Source: an uncultured Dorea sp. (GTDB lineage Bacteria; Bacillota; Clostridia; Lachnospirales; Lachnospiraceae). Taken from it: a stretch of DNA of 64,000 nt. This document shows, piece after piece, positions 1-7,895 of the stretch. The stretch's first letter is position 1. Every line of letters starts with the position of its first letter. The position numbers and the translations under genes were made by a program. The notes under the pieces are model-generated. The model saw only the letters and a list, made by a program, of their open reading frames with translations. It was not told where the DNA came from and did no database searches. The DNA lies in the NCBI GenBank assembly GCA_910584575.1, contig CAJUBG010000008.1:1-64000 (forward strand), written 5' to 3'.

Positions 1-314
1 ATTTGAATCATAAGATTGAGGAGTGCAGTAACAGTGACGGATACCGGAAGCAGAGCGCCGAGACCAGAAGCATTTTGCTGGCACTGAATATTGCGGACGA
101 CTATTTTAAGGCTAAGAAGCAGGGCGGCACGCTGGAAAGTGATATAGAGGCAAAGGATAAAGAGATGTATGATCTGAAGCATGAGTTAATCTCGGTTCAG
201 ATCAAGCTGGAAAATGCGGAAAAATCTATGGACAAGCTCAAGGAAGAAAATAAGGAATTTCAGATGAAGATTGTCCAGCTTGAAACAGAGATAAAGAATA
301 ATCGTAAGAAATAG
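1..314 (+). CDS. zapA: Cell division protein ZapA, C-terminal part (5' end outside window)
   Basis: The frame is open from the left edge and ends at 314. The visible 103 residues hold the ZapA-type segment SILLALNIADDYFKAK followed by a long coiled coil rich in Glu, Lys and Leu. ZapA binds FtsZ at the division septum and dimerises through this coiled coil. Family members in Clostridia normally have about 35-40 more residues at the N-terminus forming the globular domain, so the TTG at position 3 is probably not the start and the gene is cut by the window. A strong terminator follows directly. Family assignment is likely but rests on a partial sequence. Confidence 0.75.
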   Translation, partial: LNHKIEECSNSDGYRKQSAETRSILLALNIADDYFKAKKQGGTLESDIEAKDKEMYDLKHELISVQIKLENAEKSMDKLKEENKEFQMKIVQLETEIKNNRKK

Positions 315-337
315 GCTGTCTTTAGACAGCCTTTTTT
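314..337 (+). terminator. Rho-independent terminator after zapA
   Basis: A 7-bp perfect stem (GGCTGTC / GACAGCC) with a TTTA loop is followed by six T residues. It overlaps the zapA stop codon and separates zapA from the U32 gene. Confidence 0.9.
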
Positions 338-356
338 AAGGAAATCGGGAGGATGT

Positions 357-2561
357 ATGACAGACAGAGAGAATTCCTTAAGCCCTGGCGGCTTAGGGCG
401 TCCAAGGGCTGACAGAAGGATTGAGATACTTGCGCCGGCAGGCTCAGAGGAGAGTTTAAGGGCTGCCGTCTGTGCAGGGGCGGACGCAGTCTATATCGGG
501 GGAACAAGATTCGGGGCGAGAGCCTATGCAAAGAATCTGACCGAGGACGAGCTGCTTAGGGCGATTGATTATGTACATATCCATGGGAGGCGCATTTATC
601 TGACGGTAAATACGCTGCTTAAGGATTCGGAATTGGAGGGGCTGTATGAATACCTCCTGCCTTATTATCTGCAAGGGCTTGACGGAGTGATCGTCCAGGA
701 TATGGGAGTGCTTAAGTATTTGCGGGAATATTTGCCGGAGCTTCCTATCCATGGGAGTACCCAGATGACGATTACAGGGGCAGACGGCGTAGAATTCTTA
801 AAGAGCCAGAAGGTGGTGCGGGTTGTTCCTGCCAGAGAGCTGTCCCTTTCGGAGATACGCCGGATGAAGGAAAAGACGGGGATGGAGATTGAGTGCTTCG
901 TCCACGGCGCGCTGTGCTATTGCTATTCAGGGCAATGCCTGTTAAGCAGCATGATCGGAGGCAGAAGCGGCAATCGGGGACAGTGCGCGCAGCCCTGCCG
1001 CCTCCCTTGGCAGGCAGAGGGCAGAGAGCCTCTTAATCTCATGAGCCTTAAGGATCTGTGTACCATTAATATACTCCCAGAGCTTATTGAGGCAGGAATT
1101 GATTCCTTTAAGATTGAGGGCCGGATGAAGCAGCCGGACTATGTGTATACTGTGACGGGTATTTACCGGAAGTATGTGGATCTGTATCTTGAGAAGGGCG
1201 TAGAAGGTTATAAGGTGGAGAAGGCTGACAGGGACAGGCTCTATGGCGCCTATAAGCGCAGAGGGTATACAGAAGGGTATTACAGGCGGCATAATGGAAA
1301 GGAAATGGTTTCGTTTCAGCGTATGCCGGGTGAGAAGCCAGAGCCAGACCTTCAGGAATTTAAAATACAAGAAAAAATTAATGGTAATTTAATACTTTCT
1401 GTGGGAGAGCGTGCTAAACTGGTATTGGCGCATAATGATTTACAGGTAGTGTGCGAGGGCGAGACGGTAGAGCCTGCCCTGCGGCAGCCCCTTAATGCCG
1501 AGAGGGCAGAAAAACAGATGCGAAAGACCGGCGGCACACAGTTTCAGTTTGAACGGTTCAGTGTCAAGATGGACGGGAAGGGTTTTCTTCCTGTGCAGGC
1601 GTTAAATGAACTGCGGCGGGAAGGGCTTTTGAGGCTTACGGAGGCGATTCTTAACAGATACCGGAGGGGGGAGCCGAAAGCATATACCCAAGGGCACACC
1701 TTTAGAACGGGTGAAGGAGGTATTCCTTCAGAGTACAAGCCTTATTTGTCCTGTGTTGTCCAGACCTTCCGTCAGTTGGAGGCAGTCCTTGATTGTGAAA
1801 ATATAGAGACAGTATACATAGACGATGAACTTGGATTACAAAGTGAGGTCAGGAGATATCTATCAGGGTCCAGAAAGGCGCGGCGGTATTTCCTGGCAAT
1901 GCCGTACATTTTCCGCATGACAGATAGAAAGGCATGGGAGGCTTTTTATGCCGAGCTTCAGAGCTTCTATGACGGTGTGCTGATACGCAACTGGGAGAGT
2001 TACCAGTGGCTTTCGAGCCATGGCTACGAGAAAGAGATTTGTTCTGACGCTAACTTGTATGTATTTAACGGATATGGCAAGACTTTTATGAAGGAGAAGG
2101 GAATCGGTAAGTACACGGCCCCGGCTGAGCTGAATGTAAGAGAGCTTAAGAGGCTTGGAATCCGAGACGCGTCATTACAGGTCTATGGATATCAGCCGGT
2201 CATGGTGACGGCGAACTGTATCCAAAAGACGGTTGGCAGGTGCCGGTTGGGTGAACGGTCCCAGGGGGAGAGAGAGTATCTCTATCTAAGGGACCGATAC
2301 CAGAAGCGGTTTGCGGTAAGAAAGCGTTGCAGGTACTGCTACAATGTGATTTACAACAGCGCCCCTTTGTTCCTTGGGGATCTGGCGGAGGAAATCAGAG
2401 AGCTTATGCCAGGAGAGCTGCGGCTTGATTTTACGGTGGAGACGAAGGAACAGGCGCGGGAAATAATAAGGCTCTATGAGGAGGCGTTCCTGCGCCGTCA
2501 AAAGCAGGCGCCGCCCCAGACAGAATATACAAGGGGGCATTTTAAAAGGGGAGTAAAGTAG
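357..2561 (+). CDS. U32 family peptidase-like protein (RlhA/TrhP-type RNA hydroxylation)
   Basis: This 734-residue protein has the U32 signature around residues 179-197 (ECFVHGALCYCYSGQCLLS), followed by the Cys-containing GNRGQCAQPCR stretch, and a late Cys pair CRYC near residue 657. U32 proteins long annotated as collagenase-like peptidases are now known in E. coli to install hydroxyl groups on RNA: RlhA on 23S rRNA C2501 and TrhP on tRNA U34, using prephenate-linked chemistry. The length is closer to RlhA (about 650 residues, with a DUF3656 region) than to the roughly 400-residue TrhP proteins. Whether the target is rRNA or tRNA cannot be told here. The ATG at 357 is preceded by GGGAGGA. 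Confidence 0.85.
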   Translation: MTDRENSLSPGGLGRPRADRRIEILAPAGSEESLRAAVCAGADAVYIGGTRFGARAYAKNLTEDELLRAIDYVHIHGRRIYLTVNTLLKDSELEGLYEYLLPYYLQGLDGVIVQDMGVLKYLREYLPELPIHGSTQMTITGADGVEFLKSQKVVRVVPARELSLSEIRRMKEKTGMEIECFVHGALCYCYSGQCLLSSMIGGRSGNRGQCAQPCRLPWQAEGREPLNLMSLKDLCTINILPELIEAGIDSFKIEGRMKQPDYVYTVTGIYRKYVDLYLEKGVEGYKVEKADRDRLYGAYKRRGYTEGYYRRHNGKEMVSFQRMPGEKPEPDLQEFKIQEKINGNLILSVGERAKLVLAHNDLQVVCEGETVEPALRQPLNAERAEKQMRKTGGTQFQFERFSVKMDGKGFLPVQALNELRREGLLRLTEAILNRYRRGEPKAYTQGHTFRTGEGGIPSEYKPYLSCVVQTFRQLEAVLDCENIETVYIDDELGLQSEVRRYLSGSRKARRYFLAMPYIFRMTDRKAWEAFYAELQSFYDGVLIRNWESYQWLSSHGYEKEICSDANLYVFNGYGKTFMKEKGIGKYTAPAELNVRELKRLGIRDASLQVYGYQPVMVTANCIQKTVGRCRLGERSQGEREYLYLRDRYQKRFAVRKRCRYCYNVIYNSAPLFLGDLAEEIRELMPGELRLDFTVETKEQAREIIRLYEEAFLRRQKQAPPQTEYTRGHFKRGVK

Positions 2562-2569
2562 GTGAAGAT

Positions 2570-4042
2570 TTGGTAAATATTATTGTAGAATTATCAAAAT
2601 ACATGATGATCGTGTTAATTACGATGTATACATATCTGTGCTTCAGTATTTTCGGATACAGTGACCCGGACAGGCAGAGGAGTATGTTAAGAAGGCAGAA
2701 TGTCCTGATGTTTATGATTCACATCATTGCATTCATGGTAATGTATCTGGAGAAGGAGGATATTAAGATTCTTGCCTTTTATGTGATACAGGTGATATTA
2801 TTTATCGTCACCATAACGCTGTACACGAATATTTATCCCAAATCCTCCAGGCTGGTGGTCAACAATATGTGTATGCTGCTTTGTATCGGCATGATCATAC
2901 TGGCCAGGCTGAATTACGAGAAGGCTGTGAAGCAGTACGTTATAGCGGCAGGGGCGATTGCGGTCAGTATGGCGGTTCCGGTCATTATCCGGAAGTTTAA
3001 GAAGCTGTCAGAGTGGAGGAATCTGTATGCCATTGCCGGAATTGCATCTCTCGCCGTCGTGGTGGTGGTCGGAAGGGTGTCCTACGGGGCAAAGCTTGGG
3101 TTCACGGTTGCGGGAATCAGTATCCAGCCTTCAGAGCTGGTGAAGATTATTTTCGTGTTTTTCGTGGCGTCCAGCTTTAAGATGTCGCTGGAATTTCGGA
3201 ATATTGTGATCACGACGGCATTGGCGGCGTTTCATGTGCTGATTCTGGTTGCGTCCAAGGATTTGGGAGCAGCGCTGATTATTTTCGTGGTGTACCTTGC
3301 CATGCTCTATGTGGCGACCCATCAGTTCCTCTACGTCGCCGCCGGACTTGGGGCGGGCAGCGTAGCGTCGGTGGGCGCGTATTACCTGTTTAACCATGTG
3401 AGGACCAGGGTGGAGGCGTGGAGAGATCCCTTCGCGGTCTACGACAACGGGGGATACCAGGTGGCGCAGTCTCTTTTTGCCATCGGTACAGGGGGATGGT
3501 TCGGAATGGGACTGTTCCAGGGGATGCCGGAGAAGATTCCGGTTGCGGACGAGGATTTTATCTTTTCCGCTATCTCGGAGGAAATGGGGTTAATCTTTGC
3601 ACTGTGTATCATTCTCATCTGCGTCAGTTGTTATGTGATGTTTTTAAATATTGCCATGCAGCTTCACAATATGTTCTACAAGATGGTGGCTCTGGGGCTT
3701 GGAACCTGTTATATTTTCCAGGCGTTCCTGAATATCGGGGGAGTAACCAAGTTTATCCCCTCTACGGGCGTGACGCTGCCGTTGGTGAGCTATGGCGGAA
3801 GCTCGCTGCTTAGCACATTGATTATGTTTGCGATTATTCAGGGATTGTATATAGTAAGGGAAGACGAGGAGGACGATATTGAGAGAAGAAAAAAGGAAAG
3901 GCTACGAGCAAAGAGAGACGCAGAGGCGGATGAAGGCAGACCGAGAAAGACAAGAGATGTCCCGGAAAGAGAGAAAAGAAGCAGACCGCCAAGAACGGAA
4001 AAAGGGCAAGGCAAAGCGCGCAAGGAACAAAGAGTTCGCTAG
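2570..4042 (+). CDS. FtsW/RodA/SpoVE family peptidoglycan glycosyltransferase
   Basis: This is a multi-pass membrane protein of the SEDS family, which polymerises lipid II into glycan strands with a partner class B PBP. Hallmarks are PSELVKI, KDLGAALI and the late IPSTGVTLPLVSYGGSS motif. The protein has about four additional N-terminal membrane segments before the canonical SEDS core, a form common in Clostridia. The proposed start is TTG at 2570 with AGGTGA just upstream; an ATG at 2603 is the alternative but lacks a clear ribosome site. The C-terminal tail of about 60 residues (from residue 430) is extremely charged and cytoplasmic, and its last 54 codons overlap the next gene in another frame. 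The partner PBP lies immediately downstream, consistent with a SEDS-bPBP pair. Whether it serves division, elongation or sporulation is not resolved. Confidence 0.88.
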   Translation: MVNIIVELSKYMMIVLITMYTYLCFSIFGYSDPDRQRSMLRRQNVLMFMIHIIAFMVMYLEKEDIKILAFYVIQVILFIVTITLYTNIYPKSSRLVVNNMCMLLCIGMIILARLNYEKAVKQYVIAAGAIAVSMAVPVIIRKFKKLSEWRNLYAIAGIASLAVVVVVGRVSYGAKLGFTVAGISIQPSELVKIIFVFFVASSFKMSLEFRNIVITTALAAFHVLILVASKDLGAALIIFVVYLAMLYVATHQFLYVAAGLGAGSVASVGAYYLFNHVRTRVEAWRDPFAVYDNGGYQVAQSLFAIGTGGWFGMGLFQGMPEKIPVADEDFIFSAISEEMGLIFALCIILICVSCYVMFLNIAMQLHNMFYKMVALGLGTCYIFQAFLNIGGVTKFIPSTGVTLPLVSYGGSSLLSTLIMFAIIQGLYIVREDEEDDIERRKKERLRAKRDAEADEGRPRKTRDVPEREKRSRPPRTEKGQGKARKEQRVR

Positions 4043-5408
4043 GGTTACGTATATGTTCGTCGCTTTGTTTCTGGCCATGATGGGATATATCAGCTACTTC
4101 CAGGTGACAAGGAGTAAGGAGTACATCCAAAGCCCCTATAATGCCAGGAAGGATTCCTATGCGGAACGGGTGGTGAGGGGCAGTATCCTTGACAGAAACG
4201 GGAATGTGCTGGCCCGTACCCTGGTGGCTGAGGACGGCTCTGAGACGAGGGAGTATCCTTATGGAAATATGTTCGCACATACGGTAGGATACAGTGACCA
4301 CGGCAAATCGGGGCTTGAATCCGTAACGAATTTTGAGCTTTTGACGTCTAATGCATTTTTCCTGGAGAAACTAAAAAACGAGTTCCAGGACAAGAAGAAT
4401 ATGGGGGACAGTGTGGTGACCACGCTGGACGCAAACCTGCAGCAGACGGCTTACCAGGCCATGGGGAACGCAAAAGGCGCGGTGGTGGTGATGGAGCCGA
4501 GTACGGGAAAGATTCTGGTGATGCTGTCGAAGCCTGATTTCGACCCGAATAGGCTGTCGGAGGATTGGGAATACTTGAATACGGATGTGAACAGCGCCCT
4601 TTTGAACCGTGCCACCCAGGGGCAGTATGCGCCTGGCTCCACGTTCAAGGTGATTACAGCTCTTGAATATCTGCGGGAGAATCTGGGAGCTTCGGATTAC
4701 AGCTATAACTGTGCAGGGGCTATTGAGCAGGACGGCACCACCATCCATTGCTTCGGAGGCCACGTCCACGGGCAGGTGTCCTTTGCGGACAGTATTGCCT
4801 ATTCCTGCAATACCTCTTTCTGCAATATCGGCCTTACGCTTGATGTGGGAAGATTTAAGAAGACGTCCAAGGAGTTGCTGTTTGACTCAAAACTCCCCTC
4901 TGTCCTGCCTTACAGTAAGAGCAAATTCATGCTGGATACAGGGGCAACCAGTGCGGATAAGATGATGACTGCCATGGGACAGGGAAAAACCCAGGTCAGC
5001 CCTTATCATATGGCGTTGGTGACCTGCGCCATCGCCAACGGAGGTATTCTTATGAAGCCTTATCTCGTGGATTCCATCACCAACTATACGGGACAGGAGG
5101 TGGATAAGAATCTTCCGTCAGAGTATAAGACGTTGATGTCAGCAGACGAGGCCGCCAAGCTTAAGCAGTATATGGCAGGCGTGGTGGATTACGGGACGGC
5201 GACGGTTCTTAGCGGGCAGAGCTACACGGCTGCGGGAAAGACCGGAACGGCAGAGTACAGCTCTGACAAGGAGAAGGACCATTCCTGGTATATCGGCCTG
5301 ACCAATGTGGATAATCCTGAGCTGGTAATCAGCGTCATTATCGAATCCTCTGACGGAGAGGGGAAGGCGGTCAATGTGGCGAAGCAGGTATTCGACGCTT
5401 ATTATTAA
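3879..5408 (+). CDS. Penicillin-binding protein, class B-type transpeptidase
   Basis: This 509-residue protein has a Lys/Arg/Glu-rich cytoplasmic tail (1-54), one membrane anchor (about 55-76) and a transpeptidase domain with all three active-site boxes: STFK at 254-257, SCN at 309-311 and KTG at 454-456. It cross-links peptidoglycan outside the membrane. There is little of the large pedestal domain found in FtsI or PBP2, so it resembles the short PbpA-type group that pairs with SEDS proteins. The start chosen is TTG at 3879, six bases after a strong GGAGG (3868-3872). This places its first 54 codons inside the tail of the upstream SEDS gene (164-bp overlap). The next in-frame ATG (around 3930) has no better ribosome site. 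Confidence 0.88.
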   Translation: MREEKRKGYEQRETQRRMKADRERQEMSRKERKEADRQERKKGKAKRARNKEFARVTYMFVALFLAMMGYISYFQVTRSKEYIQSPYNARKDSYAERVVRGSILDRNGNVLARTLVAEDGSETREYPYGNMFAHTVGYSDHGKSGLESVTNFELLTSNAFFLEKLKNEFQDKKNMGDSVVTTLDANLQQTAYQAMGNAKGAVVVMEPSTGKILVMLSKPDFDPNRLSEDWEYLNTDVNSALLNRATQGQYAPGSTFKVITALEYLRENLGASDYSYNCAGAIEQDGTTIHCFGGHVHGQVSFADSIAYSCNTSFCNIGLTLDVGRFKKTSKELLFDSKLPSVLPYSKSKFMLDTGATSADKMMTAMGQGKTQVSPYHMALVTCAIANGGILMKPYLVDSITNYTGQEVDKNLPSEYKTLMSADEAAKLKQYMAGVVDYGTATVLSGQSYTAAGKTGTAEYSSDKEKDHSWYIGLTNVDNPELVISVIIESSDGEGKAVNVAKQVFDAYY

Positions 5409-5445
5409 GTTTTTTTGATATTTTAGTGTACAAGAGGGGCGGAAT

Positions 5446-5766
5446 ATGAGATACTATAAACATCTATATCTGGCTAAAGGGATTCGGAAGAAGGAGAAGA
5501 TCATCCGTAAGTTGGAAGAAAATAAGCTGCAAATGAATATCCATGTCATAACGTTGGCGCGTAATGAGAAGAATCAGTTGGAGATCTATCATTCCATGGT
5601 TCTTTTACAGCCGAATTTTCCCCATGACGATTTATTTGTGGTGGGGATTGCAAAAGGTTATGAAGATGCGGTAGAAATGGTGGAAGAAATCGCCCAGGAA
5701 GTGTATAATAAGACAAAAGGGGCAGACATTCGTTCCTATATATTAGAGAGAGAACAGGAAGAGTAA
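5446..5766 (+). CDS. Conserved small protein of unknown function
   Basis: This is a 106-residue soluble protein beginning MRYYKHLYLAK after a GAGGGGCGG ribosome site. The first 30 residues are very basic; the remainder looks like an alpha/beta fold, with alternating hydrophobic strands (IHVITLAR, DLFVVGIAKG) and a terminal amphipathic helix. No catalytic motif is visible. It ends 2 bp before the DUF2953 gene and is probably co-transcribed with it and gerW. Function is not known. Confidence 0.75.
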   Translation: MRYYKHLYLAKGIRKKEKIIRKLEENKLQMNIHVITLARNEKNQLEIYHSMVLLQPNFPHDDLFVVGIAKGYEDAVEMVEEIAQEVYNKTKGADIRSYILEREQEE

Positions 5767-5767
5767 G

Positions 5768-7063
5768 ATGCTACATATTCTATTGCTTATCTTGAAAATC
5801 ATAGGGATTATAATTGCGGTGATACTGGGGATACTTGTATTACTGGTTTGTGTTGTTCTTTTTGTTCCGGTCAGGTATGACATGGAGGCGGTATCAAAGG
5901 GCGCCCTTGCCGGAACTTATATGAAAGCTAAGGTGACGTGGCTTTTGCATCTGGTAAGGGTGAATCTGTGTTTTGAGGACAAGATGTTTTCCTGGCAGGT
6001 AAGGATTGCATGGAAGAAGATACAAAGCGGTCAGGATGGAAAAAAGACTATAAAAGCAGAGGTGAAGACACATGAAGAAGAAATGGAAGAAGGTTGGGAA
6101 GGTTTTGAAGATGAAGCCGGCGAAGGGCCGGACTGTTCTGGGGTGGCTAAAGAACAAGCCGGCAAGAGGCTTAAGGAGATTCAGTCCCCTGAAGGGCGTG
6201 AAGAAAAGCAGGAAGGTTCTGTGGAAGGGCGCAAAGAAGGGCGGACATTTTCTTCGGAAGGACTGGAGGAAAAACGGGAAGGTTCTGTGGAAGGGCATGA
6301 GGAAAAACAGAAGGCTTGGGAAGAACCTGACAGTAGTAAGCCGGCTTCGTCCAAAGAGCCGGAAAGGTTGGTTGACGAGCTGGAACAAGAGATGGAAAGG
6401 CTCCTTAAGGCCGACAAAGATTTGGAGGAAGAAAAGCCCGCTGATTGTAAGGAACGGGAAGAAGCTTGGGAAGCTGACAGGGAAGAATGGAAGATGGCTT
6501 CTGAAGACAGCGGGGAAGAACGGGAAACGGATTGTAAGGGAAGTGAAGAAGAACGGGCCGGAATATGGCAGAAGATTGCAGGCATCTGCCAGAGCCTTAG
6601 CCAGAAGATAGCCAATCTCTACCGAAAGATTGCGGGAATTCCCCAAAAGCTTGGCAGTATTGTAGACGGCCTTAGCCAGAAGGTTCAGGGGCTGCTAAAG
6701 AAGAAGGACAAGATTATTGAGTTTCTCGCGGACGAGGTTCATCAGACGGCATTCATGAAGGCAAGGGATGAAGTATTTTTTCTGCTTCGCAGGCTGAAGC
6801 CTGGGACAATCCAGGCGGATATTTGTTATGGGTTTGAGGATCCTTCTCTGACGGGGAAGGTTCTGGCAGGGATTAGTATGTGTTATCCCTTCCTGGGCGA
6901 CGGCGTAGCTGTTCATCCGGATTTTGAAAAGAGGGTATTTGACGGGCAGTTGAGAATCGCAGGACGGCTTCGGGCAAGCTATTTTCTGAAGCTGCTTTGG
7001 AAACTTGTATGGAGTAAGGAAGTGCGCATGACGTACCGTCATGTGAGAAATTTTGAATTATAA
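5768..7063 (+). CDS. DUF2953 domain protein with long acidic insert
   Basis: This 431-residue protein has an N-terminal membrane segment (residues 3-33) followed by VPVRYDMEA, the usual start of DUF2953 (YtfI in Bacillus subtilis). Its C-terminal half (about 330-431: ADICYGFEDPSLTG, FDGQLRIAGR) completes the domain. The neighbour is gerW (ytfJ), as in Bacillus, which supports the call. Between the two halves, residues about 95-265 form a hydrophilic Glu/Lys-rich stretch with an internal repeat (EEKQEGSVEG at 145-154, EEKREGSVEG at 167-176). Bacillus YtfI is far shorter, so this is an expanded linker. The role is probably at the spore or cell membrane, but this is unproven. Confidence 0.75.
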   Translation: MLHILLLILKIIGIIIAVILGILVLLVCVVLFVPVRYDMEAVSKGALAGTYMKAKVTWLLHLVRVNLCFEDKMFSWQVRIAWKKIQSGQDGKKTIKAEVKTHEEEMEEGWEGFEDEAGEGPDCSGVAKEQAGKRLKEIQSPEGREEKQEGSVEGRKEGRTFSSEGLEEKREGSVEGHEEKQKAWEEPDSSKPASSKEPERLVDELEQEMERLLKADKDLEEEKPADCKEREEAWEADREEWKMASEDSGEERETDCKGSEEERAGIWQKIAGICQSLSQKIANLYRKIAGIPQKLGSIVDGLSQKVQGLLKKKDKIIEFLADEVHQTAFMKARDEVFFLLRRLKPGTIQADICYGFEDPSLTGKVLAGISMCYPFLGDGVAVHPDFEKRVFDGQLRIAGRLRASYFLKLLWKLVWSKEVRMTYRHVRNFEL

Positions 7064-7083
7064 GCAGTAGGAGGAGTCGGATT

Positions 7084-7479
7084 ATGACGGATAATCAATT
7101 TAAGGGAACAGTGGAGGCTTTGTTTAACGGAATGGATGGGGTTATCTCATCTAAGACTGTGGTGGGGGAAGCAATCCATATCGGGGATACCATCATCCTT
7201 CCTCTGGTGGATGTATCTTTTGCCGTGGGCGCAGGGGCATTCAACGGGGACAAGAAGGAGAAGGGCGCAGGCGGTCTTGGCGGTAAGATTACTCCCAGTG
7301 CTGTGCTTGTAATTCAGAATGGACATACGAAGCTTGTGAATGTCAAGAATCAGGATACCATGACGAAGATTCTGGATATGGTGCCGGATATGATTGACCG
7401 TTTTGGGTCTAAGAAGGAGGATAAGATGACGGAGGATGACGTGATGAATATCTTAGATTCGGCGGAGGATGACGAATAG
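7084..7479 (+). CDS. gerW: GerW family sporulation protein (YtfJ)
   Basis: This 131-residue protein opens MTDNQFKGTVEALF and contains the YtfJ-type core VVGEAIHIGDTIILPLVDVSFAVG and a Gly-rich GAGGLGGKITPSAVLVI stretch (described in segments). In Bacillus, GerW is a forespore protein needed for L-alanine germination. A strong ribosome site (AGGAGG) lies 8 bases before the ATG. The gene follows the DUF2953 gene, as ytfJ follows ytfI in Bacillus, marking the organism as a spore former. Confidence 0.9.
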   Translation: MTDNQFKGTVEALFNGMDGVISSKTVVGEAIHIGDTIILPLVDVSFAVGAGAFNGDKKEKGAGGLGGKITPSAVLVIQNGHTKLVNVKNQDTMTKILDMVPDMIDRFGSKKEDKMTEDDVMNILDSAEDDE

Positions 7480-7549
7480 GGGGCAACAGGAGGTATTTTT
7501 TGAAAAGGCGGCACATATGATATAAAAAATGCGGGCAAGGGTGGCTGTG

Positions 7550-7687
7550 ATGAAGCGGGTTGTAGGATTTGCCCTGTTCTGTGTGGCGCTTGGTATGGTT
7601 TTGGCACTGATCCTGCCGAATATGTTTGTGGCGGTGTTGTGTATTATATTGTGTATTCTGGCGGGATATAATTTGTTTTGTTGTTAA
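7550..7687 (+). CDS. Small hydrophobic protein, 45 residues
   Basis: The frame from ATG 7550 encodes 45 residues: MKRVV, then an almost wholly hydrophobic stretch with two short helices split by a Leu-Pro-Asn (ALILPNMF), ending GYNLFCC. An in-frame ATG at 7529 would add seven residues. It lies 70 bp after gerW and ends just before a strong terminator, so it is plausibly the last gene of that operon. The Cys-Cys end and LPN turn recall short unannotated membrane proteins seen next to gerW in Clostridia; that is recollection, not a search result. Confidence 0.6.
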   Translation: MKRVVGFALFCVALGMVLALILPNMFVAVLCIILCILAGYNLFCC

Positions 7688-7693
7688 GAGTAG

Positions 7694-7788
7694 CTGTCCC
7701 ATAAGGCGAAAATGCACAGGGTATGGTATTGTCTGTGATTTGGACTTTACTGTATCTTGTGCTTTTATGCGTTGTGGGACAGATTTTT
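7694..7788 (+). terminator. Long hairpin terminator
   Basis: The left arm starts CTGTCCCATAA (7694) and the right arm ends GTTGTGGGACAG (7782). The arms pair with a few mismatches over about 30 bp and are followed by ATTTTTGG. The loop side (GTGATTTGGA ... GTATCTTGTGC) recurs in the hairpin at 11434-11482. Confidence 0.7.
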
Positions 7789-7802
7789 GGCTCTTGATAT
7801 GG

Positions 7803-7854
7803 GATGCCTAACGGGGCGGGCAGACTGCGTCCATTAAGGTATACCCAAAGGGCA
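7803..7854 (+). repeat. Dispersed REP-like palindromic repeat, copy A (partial)
   Basis: This holds the core GACTGCGTCCATTAAGGTATACCCAAAGGGCA in the same orientation as the copy at 28164 (given here as motif content, 7825-7854). The GCCCC-TGAC-GGGGC hairpin is partly deleted. It lies just upstream of the AAA-like gene, whose TATAAT (7865-7870) follows within 11 bp. Confidence 0.75.
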
Positions 7855-7895
7855 GCAAATAGGTTATAATCAGATCATGGAAAGGATGTGAACGT

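Noticed and set aside
5894..6646. A 250-codon minus-strand frame and a 179-codon plus-strand frame within the DUF2953 gene
   Set aside because: Both arise from the purine-rich repeated DNA of the acidic insert, have no good ribosome sites and would destroy the conserved DUF2953 context.
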